Shown: positions 44,901 to 52,049 of the stretch, piece after piece
Layout: each line of letters opens with the position of its first letter
Position numbering within the stretch: the stretch's first letter is position 1
Position numbers and translations under genes: made by a program
Source of the DNA: JAUILA01 sp050289805
Lineage (GTDB): Bacteria; Bacteroidota; Bacteroidia; Cytophagales; Cyclobacteriaceae
Length of the DNA: 64,000 nt
Direction of reading: 5' to 3'
NCBI GenBank assembly: GCA_050289805.1
Contig: JBNKGL010000002.1
Coordinates: 269,184 to 333,183 of the forward strand
Notes under the pieces: generated by a model
Told to the model about the DNA's origin: nothing
The model's input: the letters and a program-made list of their open reading frames with translations, nothing else
Databases searched by the model: none

Positions 44901-46455
44901 ACAAATCAATTCCCTCGCGCAAATCTATGGATCCGGTTGTGGTAAGCTTAAGGTTAGGATCATCAATTTGAAGGAATCCTTCAAAATATTCCTTTGCAAA
45001 ACGTGCGTCTGTATCGATATTCACGTAATTGTAATTGTTGATACCAATCTCATCTATTCGTCCTTTCAATACAAAATTTGCACTTTCAAGCGTAAAGCCT
45101 GTACCCTCTACTTCTCCATTCATTGTAACCCTGCCGAACAGCTTTTCCCCGGTATAGCCACCCAGATTGAAATCAGAGACAGACAAGCGTCCCGTATAAC
45201 GTGACTGGTTAATATCATCTTCAAGTTTCAGGTTAATATCCGAATTGATATTACCAAAGTCTGTATAGAAATCACCATTTGCTACAAAATCACTTGGGAA
45301 TCCCAGGAACTGACTGTTGAATCGAACGGTAGAAAATGGAGCCAGCCGCTGGTAGGTGGCCGGCTTAACATAATCCCGCAAGTCTGCGATCCGGACGTAG
45401 GAATCCTCCAGGTCGAAATCGATAAATGTTTCTGAAAAGTCGGGTAAGCCTGCCATTCGGATGCGGCCATTGACAGCCGTGTTTCTGCCGAACTTAACCG
45501 AGGCATCCGTGAAGTTGAAATTATTGACGAGTCCCTGAAATACACCTGAAATACTGTATGTGTCATCGTAATTTTTAAAAACGGAGGCAAAAAGTGCCAG
45601 GTCTTTACTGTAGATGCGTGTGTCTTCCAGGTGAGCCTCCATGCGCACTTTGGTATTGAACTCGCTCATTTCAGCGGTTCCGTTATACAGGAAACGGATG
45701 CTGTCGTTTAATTCGGACTGGCCGATCTTCAGGGATAAATCATAGAACTCCATCGCTTGCTGGGAAACACGAAAAAAAGACTCCATGTCATGCAGCTCAA
45801 GTTGCGTTTTTTCATCGATAGCGCTCAGTTGAAGAATATCCAGTGCAAGGGTATCCGATATGGATAGGAGATTTCGGAAAGAGCCATTGATATTATTTAA
45901 CCTGAAGTGGTTGTAATCAAACCCCTGGATGGAATCTTTTCGCGGATCATCATAAATAAATGTGGCATTGTCAAGCGTTACCATATCCACCGAAACATAT
46001 TTGCGAGTCTTTTTCTCCTTTTTGATGAGCGCCTTTATTCGCCTGACAAGCTCATTGATATTGAGCGTTTGAATGCTATCCTGGATGTTGATACGGGTAA
46101 GGAAGATTTCTGCACCGGAGATATTTACCTCATCAATGTTCCGGTTTGAACGGTCGATGAGTGAGCGGATGGCAAAATCAATTTCTATTCTGTCTGCATT
46201 GAGAAGCCGGTTATTTTCAGGGTCGTACAAGCCTACGCCTTCAATGGCAACCTTGTCAAACCAGTCGATATTTACCTGGTCTATAAAAAGTGTGTAACCG
46301 GTACTTTCAGAGAAGCTTTCAGACAGCCAGGAAACGATTCGCGTTTGCACATAGGGGAACTGAATCAGACCTATCAGAATTAATAGGAAGATAAAGAAGT
46401 AAAGCAGCGCCTTTAAAACTACCCTGAGAAATCGTTTTTTAATAACTTGCACCAA
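41911..46455 (-). CDS. tamB: TamB-like translocation and assembly module protein
   Basis: 1514 residues. An N-terminal membrane anchor (LYFFIFLLILIGLIQFPYV) is followed by more than 1000 residues of repeating beta-strand sequence, as in AsmA-like bridge proteins. A C-terminal DUF490/TamB domain (about 1030-1450) includes GDFNMFGDFEIQEGGYNFTL and SKISWYGDPYQGILDINATY. Such proteins span the periplasm as a groove for lipids and help outer-membrane biogenesis. No TamA is adjacent. The start is TTG at 46455 or GTG at 46452, 11-14 bases from the divergent tsaD start. Confidence 0.93.
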   Translation of the reverse strand: MVQVIKKRFLRVVLKALLYFFIFLLILIGLIQFPYVQTRIVSWLSESFSESTGYTLFIDQVNIDWFDKVAIEGVGLYDPENNRLLNADRIEIDFAIRSLIDRSNRNIDEVNISGAEIFLTRINIQDSIQTLNINELVRRIKALIKKEKKTRKYVSVDMVTLDNATFIYDDPRKDSIQGFDYNHFRLNNINGSFRNLLSISDTLALDILQLSAIDEKTQLELHDMESFFRVSQQAMEFYDLSLKIGQSELNDSIRFLYNGTAEMSEFNTKVRMEAHLEDTRIYSKDLALFASVFKNYDDTYSISGVFQGLVNNFNFTDASVKFGRNTAVNGRIRMAGLPDFSETFIDFDLEDSYVRIADLRDYVKPATYQRLAPFSTVRFNSQFLGFPSDFVANGDFYTDFGNINSDINLKLEDDINQSRYTGRLSVSDFNLGGYTGEKLFGRVTMNGEVEGTGFTLESANFVLKGRIDEIGINNYNYVNIDTDARFAKEYFEGFLQIDDPNLKLTTTGSIDLREGIDLFNVRAQLDTARLDQLNITDEEFFLHSRLTIDATGLELDSIEGVARLSDTFVRYKQKSLQLDSLMLESNIYDDRRTIDLTTSLLNARLIGDFDITTLIRDVKNLYTEFRLNFENDPEELRSYYAAKSQNPDNHDIDYSIELVDGQPLFDVFLPEIFVSGKTNISGRYISGYTSIFSLLANPDTVSYKGNFFYNNDLQLNISKVSDSTNVLAMAFGSSERQMLENISTKSLFIEGIWNDDHIDFEFDIDQTAYPNYARLYGEVDFLDNLTRIRFAPSNLTILDKMWTIEPSNSIEIQKQRIEIHNLNISHEGQELAFDGVLSADPSDVFNIRIDSIQLDNINTIINQQLSGTINGFADIREYYGETKIQSSGTLQELTIDDFLIGNITGTNNWNHLQQQFETSLSIERSEDRILLVDGTYTPSEETEQLNLTANLNKTNLKILEPFFGSFFSNIQGTASGLVRVTGKLRSPYIRGEGIIEDGQAHVNYLNTDYLLEGSFFLEPDRIGFQRINLTDTRDQKAFLSGIIGHTNYKDFYMDLQGVMNQFTVLETRAQDNELFYGTGIATGEISFEGPVKNMSITARARTERGTRIFIPIGDTESFEQKDFIQFLDFNDTTNINAETLVERVDLRGLKLDFDLEVTPAAYAEIIFDIKAGDIIRGRGNGDIKLQIDTKGDFNMFGDFEIQEGGYNFTLYNIINKEFEILPNSKISWYGDPYQGILDINATYNQLATFLPLLIQQESDEVYSESVELRRKYPVQVLLDIEGPLLSPTVDFDIVAKELPRNITVAERNVDLEFEFLRFKNSIDEQELKRQVFSLIVLRKFSPLQSFNTGGAITSSVSELLSNQLSYWITQVDENLEIDVDLGALDNEAFNTFQLRLSYTFLDGRLRVTRAGGFTNQQNKVDISSIAGDWMVEYLLTPDGKFKAKMYNRTNYNPIYQTDDNRNTITTGFGFIYTQTFDDLKELFQRSRKKQPETPEENQVETDPLILSNRDDESE

Positions 46456-46466
46456 AGTTTCTCAAC

Positions 46467-47471
46467 ATGAATTGTACCATTCTCGCCATAGAATCATCCT
46501 GCGATGATACTTCTGCCGCTATTATCAAAAACGGTAAAGTACTTAATAATATCGTAGCGACACAATCAGTACACAAAAAATATGGCGGAGTAGTTCCTGA
46601 ACTCGCTTCGAGAGCCCATCAGATGCATATTATACCGGTTGTAGATGCGGCGTTGAAGGAGGCTGGTGTCGACAAAAATGAGCTGTCTGCGATAGCATTT
46701 ACAAGGGGGCCGGGATTGCTTGGATCCCTTCTGGTGGGTACCTCATTCGCAAAGGGTCTGGCGCTTGCACTGGATATTCCGCTTATTGAGGTAAATCACA
46801 TGCAGGCACATATCCTGGCACACTTCATTGATGAACCGAAACCTTCCTTTCCCTTTCTTTGCCTTACCGTTAGCGGCGGACATACACAATTGGTTGTGGT
46901 GCGTGATTATCTTGATATGGAAGTAATTGGGGAGACGCTGGATGACGCCATCGGGGAGGCCTTTGATAAGACTGCAAAATTGCTGGGATTACCCTATCCG
47001 GGCGGGCCGATGGTCGATTCACTGGCGGCAGAAGGAGATCCTTATGCTTTTGATTTTCCTATTTCTGAAATGGAGGGATATGATTTTTCATTCAGCGGGA
47101 TAAAAACAGCGATCCTGTATTTTCTTCAGGGCCGATTAAAGGACGACCCTGATTTTATCGAACAAAATGTGCGCGACATATGCGCAAGTGTGCAACGCCA
47201 CCTGATTGAAATGGTCATGATCAAACTACGTCTCGCGGCTGAGAACCTGAATATTTCTCAAATTGCCATCGCAGGGGGTGTCTCTGCCAATCGTGGGCTG
47301 CGTGAAGCACTGGCTTCTAAAGGTAAACAACGAGGATGGCAGGTATTCATACCGGATTTTCAATATTGCACAGACAATGCAGGAATGATCGCCATGGCTG
47401 CATATTATAAGTACCTGGCGTCTGACTTCACCGATCTGTCGGTCACACCTGAAGCGAGAATGCCATTATGA
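46467..47471 (+). CDS. tsaD: tRNA N6-adenosine threonylcarbamoyltransferase TsaD
   Basis: 334 residues of the ASKHA fold. It opens with ILAIESSCDDTSAAII. The metal-binding histidines are in EVNHMQAHILAH (His 111 and His 115), followed by TVSGGHTQLVVV and AGGVSANRGLRE. TsaD transfers threonylcarbamoyl to A37 of ANN-reading tRNAs, with TsaB and TsaE. Divergent from tamB with a gap of only 11 bases, and four-base overlap with the thioesterase gene (47468-47471). Confidence 0.97.
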   Translation: MNCTILAIESSCDDTSAAIIKNGKVLNNIVATQSVHKKYGGVVPELASRAHQMHIIPVVDAALKEAGVDKNELSAIAFTRGPGLLGSLLVGTSFAKGLALALDIPLIEVNHMQAHILAHFIDEPKPSFPFLCLTVSGGHTQLVVVRDYLDMEVIGETLDDAIGEAFDKTAKLLGLPYPGGPMVDSLAAEGDPYAFDFPISEMEGYDFSFSGIKTAILYFLQGRLKDDPDFIEQNVRDICASVQRHLIEMVMIKLRLAAENLNISQIAIAGGVSANRGLREALASKGKQRGWQVFIPDFQYCTDNAGMIAMAAYYKYLASDFTDLSVTPEARMPL

Positions 47472-47860
47472 AGAAAATTTTCGAAATCGGTGACAAAAAG
47501 GTTCACAGGTACCGGGTAGTTGACGCTGATGTGGCGAAATTTAATGACGAGGTTGTACACCCCGTTTGTTCAACATTTGCGCTGGCGCGTGAAATGGAAT
47601 GGGCAGGGCGTCTGTTTGTGCTGGAATTGAGGGAAGCCCATGAGGAGGGTGTCGGAACCAGCGTTCATATCAAACATTTGTCACCGGCTTTTCCCGGCGA
47701 AGAACTCATTTTCACCGCCGAAATAACGGCTTGGGAAGGGAAGGAACTCATTTGCAGTGTAATCGTAACGACTGATAACGGCAGGGAAATCGCGCACGGT
47801 GAAACCGGTCAGAAGATTCTCGACAGAACGCTGATCAGGAAAATTTTTAGGAAACAATAA
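47468..47860 (+). CDS. Hotdog-fold thioesterase (4HBT/FlK-like)
   Basis: 130 residues. The core PVCSTFALAREMEWAGRLFVLE is the long helix of the hotdog fold, preceded by a Thr/Ser-containing loop. GVGTSVHIKHLSPAFPGEEL matches the strand-turn of FlK-like acyl-CoA thioesterases. It is co-translated with tsaD (ATGA overlap) and lies 81 bases before menB. Inference: it could be the missing DHNA-CoA thioesterase of menaquinone synthesis, but general acyl-CoA clearance is equally possible. Confidence 0.82.
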   Translation: MKKIFEIGDKKVHRYRVVDADVAKFNDEVVHPVCSTFALAREMEWAGRLFVLELREAHEEGVGTSVHIKHLSPAFPGEELIFTAEITAWEGKELICSVIVTTDNGREIAHGETGQKILDRTLIRKIFRKQ

Positions 47861-47916
47861 AAAAGGAATACGGGTTTTTTAGCCAGTTAGGCATTCGGTA
47901 AAACTCACATTTATTG

Positions 47917-47924
47917 TAATTTTG
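47917..47924 (+). promoter_or_regulatory. -7 box of menB
   Basis: TAATTTTG matches TAnnTTTG, 17 bases before the menB ATG. A TTCG 19 bp upstream (47894-47897) is a near match to the -33 TTTG. Confidence 0.5.
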
Positions 47925-47941
47925 AAATCAAAAAAAACGAC

Positions 47942-48784
47942 ATGAGCGAAATCAAGTGGCAGACGGTCAAGGAATATCAGGACATCACTTACAGGAAATC
48001 GGGGGGAGTGGCCCGAATCGCATTCAACCGCCCGGAAGTGCGCAATGCGTTCCGGCCAAAGACAGTTGCGGAGCTTTTTGAGGCATTTCTTGACGCACGG
48101 GAGGATACCTCCATTGGTGTCGTTTTATTTTCTGCGGAAGGCCCTTCACCAAAGGACGGCAAATATGCTTTTTGCAGCGGGGGAGATCAGAATGCACGGG
48201 GTCATCAGGGATATGTTGATGATGAAGGCATGCCAAGGCTCAATATCCTGGAGGTGCAACGACTTATCAGGTTCATGCCGAAGGTCGTTATTGCTGTTGT
48301 GCCCGGATGGGCTGTGGGCGGCGGGCACAGTCTGCATGTCGTTTGCGACCTTACGCTGGCCAGCAAGGAACATGCGATCTTTAAGCAGACAGACGCTGAT
48401 GTTACCAGCTTCGACGGGGGTTATGGGTCTGCATACCTGGCCAAAATGGTCGGACAGAAAAGGGCCCGGGAAATATTTTTTCTGGGAAGAAATTATTCAG
48501 CACAGGAAGCCTATGACATGGGGATGGTGAATGCCGTGATTCCTCATGAAGAGCTTGAAGATACAGCCTACCAGTGGGCACAGGAAATTCTGGCCAAATC
48601 GCCCACATCGATCAAAATGCTCAAGTTTGCTTTCAATCTCACCGATGACGGGATGGTCGGGCAGCAGGTATTCGCCGGAGAGGCAACGCGTCTTGCCTAT
48701 ATGACCGAGGAAGCGAAAGAAGGAAGAAATGCGTTTCTTGAAAAACGAAAGCCCGACTTCAGCAATATTAAGTGGATACCTTGA
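47942..48784 (+). CDS. menB: 1,4-dihydroxy-2-naphthoyl-CoA synthase MenB
   Basis: 280 residues of the crotonase fold. Characteristic MenB stretches are AFNRPEVRNAFRPKTVAEL, YAFCSGGDQNARG and GWAVGGGHSLHVVCDLT. The active-site region TDADVTSFDGGYGSAYLAK includes Asp and Tyr. It closes the second ring of naphthoquinone from o-succinylbenzoyl-CoA. Its presence shows that menaquinone is made. Other men genes are not in the window. It has its own promoter rather than being read only from tsaD. Confidence 0.97.
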   Translation: MSEIKWQTVKEYQDITYRKSGGVARIAFNRPEVRNAFRPKTVAELFEAFLDAREDTSIGVVLFSAEGPSPKDGKYAFCSGGDQNARGHQGYVDDEGMPRLNILEVQRLIRFMPKVVIAVVPGWAVGGGHSLHVVCDLTLASKEHAIFKQTDADVTSFDGGYGSAYLAKMVGQKRAREIFFLGRNYSAQEAYDMGMVNAVIPHEELEDTAYQWAQEILAKSPTSIKMLKFAFNLTDDGMVGQQVFAGEATRLAYMTEEAKEGRNAFLEKRKPDFSNIKWIP

Positions 48785-48930
48785 TTTAAGTGGATCACTA
48801 CGTTCAGCTTGCCTGCCGAAAGGTAGGTGGAACACTTTGCTGAGCTGCTGTAAGGGTCAAACAACACAACTCTTTTTTTTCGTCATCCCGGTGTAATTTC
48901 CCGGTCCTGAGCCGGGAGTCGGACCGGGAT
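48785..48930. repeat. REP-like palindromic intergenic repeats
   Basis: The 220-base gap after menB holds GC-rich inverted repeats that look like dispersed intergenic repeats. CCTGCC-GAAA-GGTAGG (with one G-U pair) lies near 48811-48826. A compound palindrome at 48885-48930 has outer arms ATCCCGGT and ACCGGGAT, and inner arms CCCGGTCC (48900-48907) and GGACCGGG. A T-run at 48872-48880 precedes it. Only one copy is seen in this window. Confidence 0.5.
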
Positions 48931-48972
48931 CTGTTCGGTAACAAAAGTCACGTTTTCCTAAGGGGATATCAG

Positions 48973-49003
48973 GTACATTTAATTATCACAATTAAAAATG
49001 TAC
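48973..49003. promoter_or_regulatory. Inverted repeat directly before the peroxiredoxin start
   Basis: GTACATTTAATT, a five-base centre, and AATTAAAAATGTAC form a near-perfect inverted repeat (two extra bases on the right arm). It ends one base before the ATG at 49005. It could be an operator for a redox regulator or a leader hairpin controlling translation. Confidence 0.4.
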
Positions 49004-49004
49004 T

Positions 49005-49667
49005 ATGGAAGCTGAAGAAACCCTGAAAATAACGAGCATGCCGCGCATTGGTGATCAGGCACCTGACTTCAAAGCGGTAACGACAAAAGGACCCCTACAA
49101 TTTTCTGAATATGAAAAGGGCAAATGGGTAGTGATGTTTTCACACCCGGCTGATTTTACTCCTGTTTGCACCACTGAAATGAGTGGCTTTGCAGAACGTA
49201 AAAGTGAATTTGATGCCATGAATACCGCCTTGCTGGGATTGAGTATTGACAGCGTTCATGCACACCTCGCCTGGGTTAATAATGTTCGGGAGAATACGGG
49301 CATATACCTCGACTTTCCCATCATTGCCGATCTCGATATGAAAGTGTCGAAATTATATGGCATGCTTCAACCGAATGAGAGTGAAACAGCCGCAGTGAGA
49401 GCAGTCTTCTTTATAGACCCATCTCGCAAGATTCGGTTGATCATGTATTACCCGTTGAATATAGGTAGAAATATGGATGAGATCCTCCGTGTTTTAGAAG
49501 CATTACAGGTTTCTGATAAATATAAAGTAGCGATGCCCCTGAATTGGAAAAAAGGGGATAAGGTAATAGTACCTCCACCGAGAACGCTCGACGAAATGGA
49601 TGCCCGGATTAATGATGATTCGCTGGAAAAAGTGGATTTTTACCTGGCAAGAAGATCGTTGAACTAG
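49005..49667 (+). CDS. 1-Cys peroxiredoxin (Prx6-type)
   Basis: 220 residues. The peroxidatic cysteine lies in HPADFTPVCTTEM (Cys 55), and there is no other cysteine in the protein, so it is the 1-Cys type. The longer C-terminal domain (from about 165, LNWKKGDKVIVPPPRTLDEM) is typical of Prx6-like AhpC/TSA proteins, not of AhpC. It reduces peroxides in the cytosol. A terminator follows. The inverted repeat overlapping its leader suggests regulation by oxidative stress. Confidence 0.93.
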   Translation: MEAEETLKITSMPRIGDQAPDFKAVTTKGPLQFSEYEKGKWVVMFSHPADFTPVCTTEMSGFAERKSEFDAMNTALLGLSIDSVHAHLAWVNNVRENTGIYLDFPIIADLDMKVSKLYGMLQPNESETAAVRAVFFIDPSRKIRLIMYYPLNIGRNMDEILRVLEALQVSDKYKVAMPLNWKKGDKVIVPPPRTLDEMDARINDDSLEKVDFYLARRSLN

Positions 49668-49687
49668 AATTGTGATGCGAGTATGCC

Positions 49688-49719
49688 AAAGGCCTTCCAA
49701 TTTATTGGGAGGCCTTTTT
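49688..49719 (+). terminator. Intrinsic terminator after the peroxiredoxin gene
   Basis: AAAGGCCTTCC (49688-49698) pairs with GGGAGGCCTTT (49707-49717) with one G-U pair, and the right arm runs into a short T-tract. Confidence 0.85.
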
Positions 49720-49759
49720 GCTTATTATGGGGTTTATCATAACATTCGATGAATTTTTC

Positions 49760-49767
49760 TACCTTTG
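49760..49767 (+). promoter_or_regulatory. -7 box of smpB, possible leaderless start
   Basis: TACCTTTG matches TAnnTTTG and ends 6 bases before the ATG at 49774. It overlaps the alternative TTG start at 49765, which favours the ATG. Confidence 0.5.
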
Positions 49768-49773
49768 GCGTAT

Positions 49774-50244
49774 ATGAGTAAGGACAGCAAGAGATTTTCA
49801 AATACTATTCAGATCAAAAACCGTAAGGCACGGTTTGAATATGAATTTCTTGATAAATACATTGCCGGACTTGTGCTCAAAGGCACTGAGATCAAGTCGA
49901 TACGTGAAGGCAAAGTAAACCTGACCGATGGATATTGCTATTTCAGGAAGGGAGAGCTGTATGCAAAGGGAATTCATATCAGTCCGTATGAAAACAGTTC
50001 CTTTTACAGTCATGAAGAGGCACGGGAACGGAAGCTGTTGCTCAAAAAGCAGGAATTAAAGAAGCTCGAATCGAGGATTGCAGAGAAAGGGTTAACCCTG
50101 GTGCCCATCAGGTTATTTATCAACGACCGGGGTTTTGCCAAGCTGGAGATCGCATTAGGCAAGGGAAAGAAAATTTATGACAAGCGGGATTCTATCAAAG
50201 AACGTGATACAAAGCGTGAACTTGATCGTATGAAACTTCAATGA
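49774..50244 (+). CDS. smpB: SsrA-binding protein SmpB
   Basis: 156 residues from the ATG at 49774. Conserved segments are NRKARFEYEFLDKYIAGLVL, GTEIKSIREGKVNLTDGY and FLINDRG-type KLEIALGKGKKIYDKRDSIK, with a basic C-terminal tail. SmpB delivers tmRNA to stalled ribosomes. The tmRNA gene is not in the window. Its stop overlaps the NlpC/P60 start by four bases. Confidence 0.96.
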   Translation: MSKDSKRFSNTIQIKNRKARFEYEFLDKYIAGLVLKGTEIKSIREGKVNLTDGYCYFRKGELYAKGIHISPYENSSFYSHEEARERKLLLKKQELKKLESRIAEKGLTLVPIRLFINDRGFAKLEIALGKGKKIYDKRDSIKERDTKRELDRMKLQ

Positions 50245-51038
50245 GTACAACAGGAACCAAGGGTATTTGCAGGCTGGCGCTTATGCCTGTACGGGCAGAA
50301 GCCGCTGATGTTAGTGAGCAGGTAACACAATTGCTTTTTGGCGAGCATTATGAAATTCTGGAGATTTCTAAAAACGGAAAATGGTTTCGTATCCGCATCA
50401 ATTATGACGGGTATGAAGGGTGGATCGATCATCGACAGCACACAACCATTTCAGACGCCTATTATGAGCAGATAAACCTGTCAAATTACAAGGTATGCCT
50501 TGAGATCTCCACTACGATACTTTACCAGAAACAGTCGGTGCAAATACTCATGGGAAGTGTTTTACCCATTAGTACAAGTGAGCTTTTTAAAATGGAAGAG
50601 CAGCTTGCCTTTAATGGTGAAGCGAAGGCTTTAGGCCAGCGGATGGATTATGAGTTTTTACGGAAAATTGCCCTGAAATACCTGAATGCCCCCTATATGT
50701 GGGGAGGGAGATCGCCGTTTGGTATTGACTGTTCCGGATTTACCCAGATGGTTTACCGGATCGCAGGCTATTCCCTTCTTCGTGATGCCAGTCAGCAGGC
50801 AAGTCAGGGAAAGGAAGTTGAAGGAATTGGAGAGGCCCGTCAGGGCGACCTGGCTTTTTTTACGAATGATTCAGGGAAAATTCATCACGTAGGCATTATC
50901 ATGGGTGAAGGCCATATCATTCATGCCTCCGGTAAGGTTCGAATTGATTTCCTGGATGAAAAGGGAATTTTTGTGGAATCAAGTGGTGAGTACACCCATA
51001 AATTGAATTCGATCCGGCGCATCCTCAAAAATTCATAG
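50241..51038 (+). CDS. NlpC/P60 cell-wall peptidase with SH3-like domains
   Basis: 265 residues. The N-terminal half has one or two SH3-like domains (ICRLALMPVRAEAADVSEQV, then WFRIRINYDGYEGWID). The C-terminal NlpC/P60 domain (about 145-265) has the catalytic Cys in GIDCSGFTQMVYR and the His in HHVGIIMGEGHIIHASG. It resembles the gamma-D-glutamyl-diamino acid peptidases that cut or recycle peptidoglycan stem peptides. No signal peptide is seen, so a recycling role in the cytosol is possible. Co-translated with smpB. Confidence 0.92.
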   Translation: MSTTGTKGICRLALMPVRAEAADVSEQVTQLLFGEHYEILEISKNGKWFRIRINYDGYEGWIDHRQHTTISDAYYEQINLSNYKVCLEISTTILYQKQSVQILMGSVLPISTSELFKMEEQLAFNGEAKALGQRMDYEFLRKIALKYLNAPYMWGGRSPFGIDCSGFTQMVYRIAGYSLLRDASQQASQGKEVEGIGEARQGDLAFFTNDSGKIHHVGIIMGEGHIIHASGKVRIDFLDEKGIFVESSGEYTHKLNSIRRILKNS

Positions 51039-51079
51039 TCGTTTTTGCTTGGGAACTTGCGGAAATGTATTTTTAACTG

Positions 51080-51583
51080 GTGAATCGAAAGGTGTTGGTA
51101 TTAAATCAAGACTACTCACCAATCTCTGTTTGTACGGTACAACGTGCATTTCTGCTTACTTTCCTCCGCAAAACAGAACTGGTGGAATCTGCGAACGGTC
51201 ATGTAATTCGATCGGTATCGCAAAGTTTCCCCATGCCTGCGGTGATCCGGCTGACCCGGTATATTCATATTCCATACAAGGGCGTTGCGCTCACCAGGCA
51301 GAATATTTTCAAGCGAGATAATTTTAACTGCCAGTATTGCGGAACCCATACTGAATTAACACTTGATCATGTGATGCCGCGTTCACGGGGTGGAAAGTCA
51401 TCGTGGGACAATCTCATTACTGCCTGTAAGCGGTGCAACGCATTTAAGGGGGATTTTACACCTGAAGAGGCAGGTATAAACCTGCAGTATAAGCCGTTCA
51501 GGCCAAGTTATGTGATGTTTCTTCGTGATTATTCCGGGTATCACTGTGATGAGTGGAGGCCTTACCTTAAGGTTGGAAAATAG
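51080..51583 (+). CDS. HNH endonuclease-domain protein
   Basis: 167 residues from the GTG at 51080. The N-terminal part (LVLNQDYSPISVCTVQRAFLL) is characteristic of a conserved HNH subfamily. Zinc-binding cysteines are in NCQYCGTHTELTLDH and ACKRCNAFKGD, and the catalytic histidine is in LDHVMPRSRGGKSSWDN. This subfamily is widespread as a solitary chromosomal gene, so it is unlikely to be a mobile homing enzyme. Biological role unknown. Confidence 0.9.
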   Translation: MNRKVLVLNQDYSPISVCTVQRAFLLTFLRKTELVESANGHVIRSVSQSFPMPAVIRLTRYIHIPYKGVALTRQNIFKRDNFNCQYCGTHTELTLDHVMPRSRGGKSSWDNLITACKRCNAFKGDFTPEEAGINLQYKPFRPSYVMFLRDYSGYHCDEWRPYLKVGK

Positions 51584-51677
51584 AGTGCCAGCCTGAAAAA
51601 TTACCGCTCAGTTGTTATTTCTTTGAATTTGAATTTCTCTTAACTACCTTATTCAACAGATCAAAAACAACAAAGCA

Positions 51678-52049
51678 ATGCAACAACATTATAAAGTTCT
51701 CGGAATTCTTCATCTGGTAATGAGCGGTTATCTCCTGATTGCCGGATTTGTGGTCGCTGCGGTATTCAGGTTCTTAATTCCTATAGCAGATGACCCTGAT
51801 GCAGAAATGGTTTTCTCTCTGCTGTTATCATTCGTTCCTGTGCTTCTGATCATGCTCAGTATTCCCGGGCTGGTAGCAGGGATCGGACTTCTCAATAATA
51901 AGAGATGGGCCTTAATTCTGGCGGTGGTGCTGTCGATTTTTAATCTTTTTAATTTTCCATTTGGTACCGCTCTTAGTGTTTATTCCATCTACGTACTTGT
52001 GAAGGAGCAGGATATAGAGCGGCAGGACCACAGCACTTTTCGTCGCTAG
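51678..52049 (+). CDS. Small multi-pass membrane protein
   Basis: 123 residues with three or four hydrophobic segments (LGILHLVMSGYLLIAGFVV, LLLSFVPVLLIMLSIPGLVAG, WALILAVVLSIFNLFNFPFG, SVYSIYVLV) and a charged C-terminus. The layout resembles DUF4064-like proteins, but I am not certain. It follows an A-rich leader with AACAACAA. Convergent with the kinase gene, whose stop codon is adjacent with no gap. Confidence 0.72.
   Translation: MQQHYKVLGILHLVMSGYLLIAGFVVAAVFRFLIPIADDPDAEMVFSLLLSFVPVLLIMLSIPGLVAGIGLLNNKRWALILAVVLSIFNLFNFPFGTALSVYSIYVLVKEQDIERQDHSTFRR

Noticed and set aside
48045..48530. 161-residue plus-strand frame inside menB
   Set aside because: It is a shadow of menB in another frame. 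It has no domain signature, and MenB is unmistakable.
48785..48930. CRISPR-like array
   Set aside because: The repeats are inverted and nested, not regularly spaced direct repeats, and there are no cas genes.
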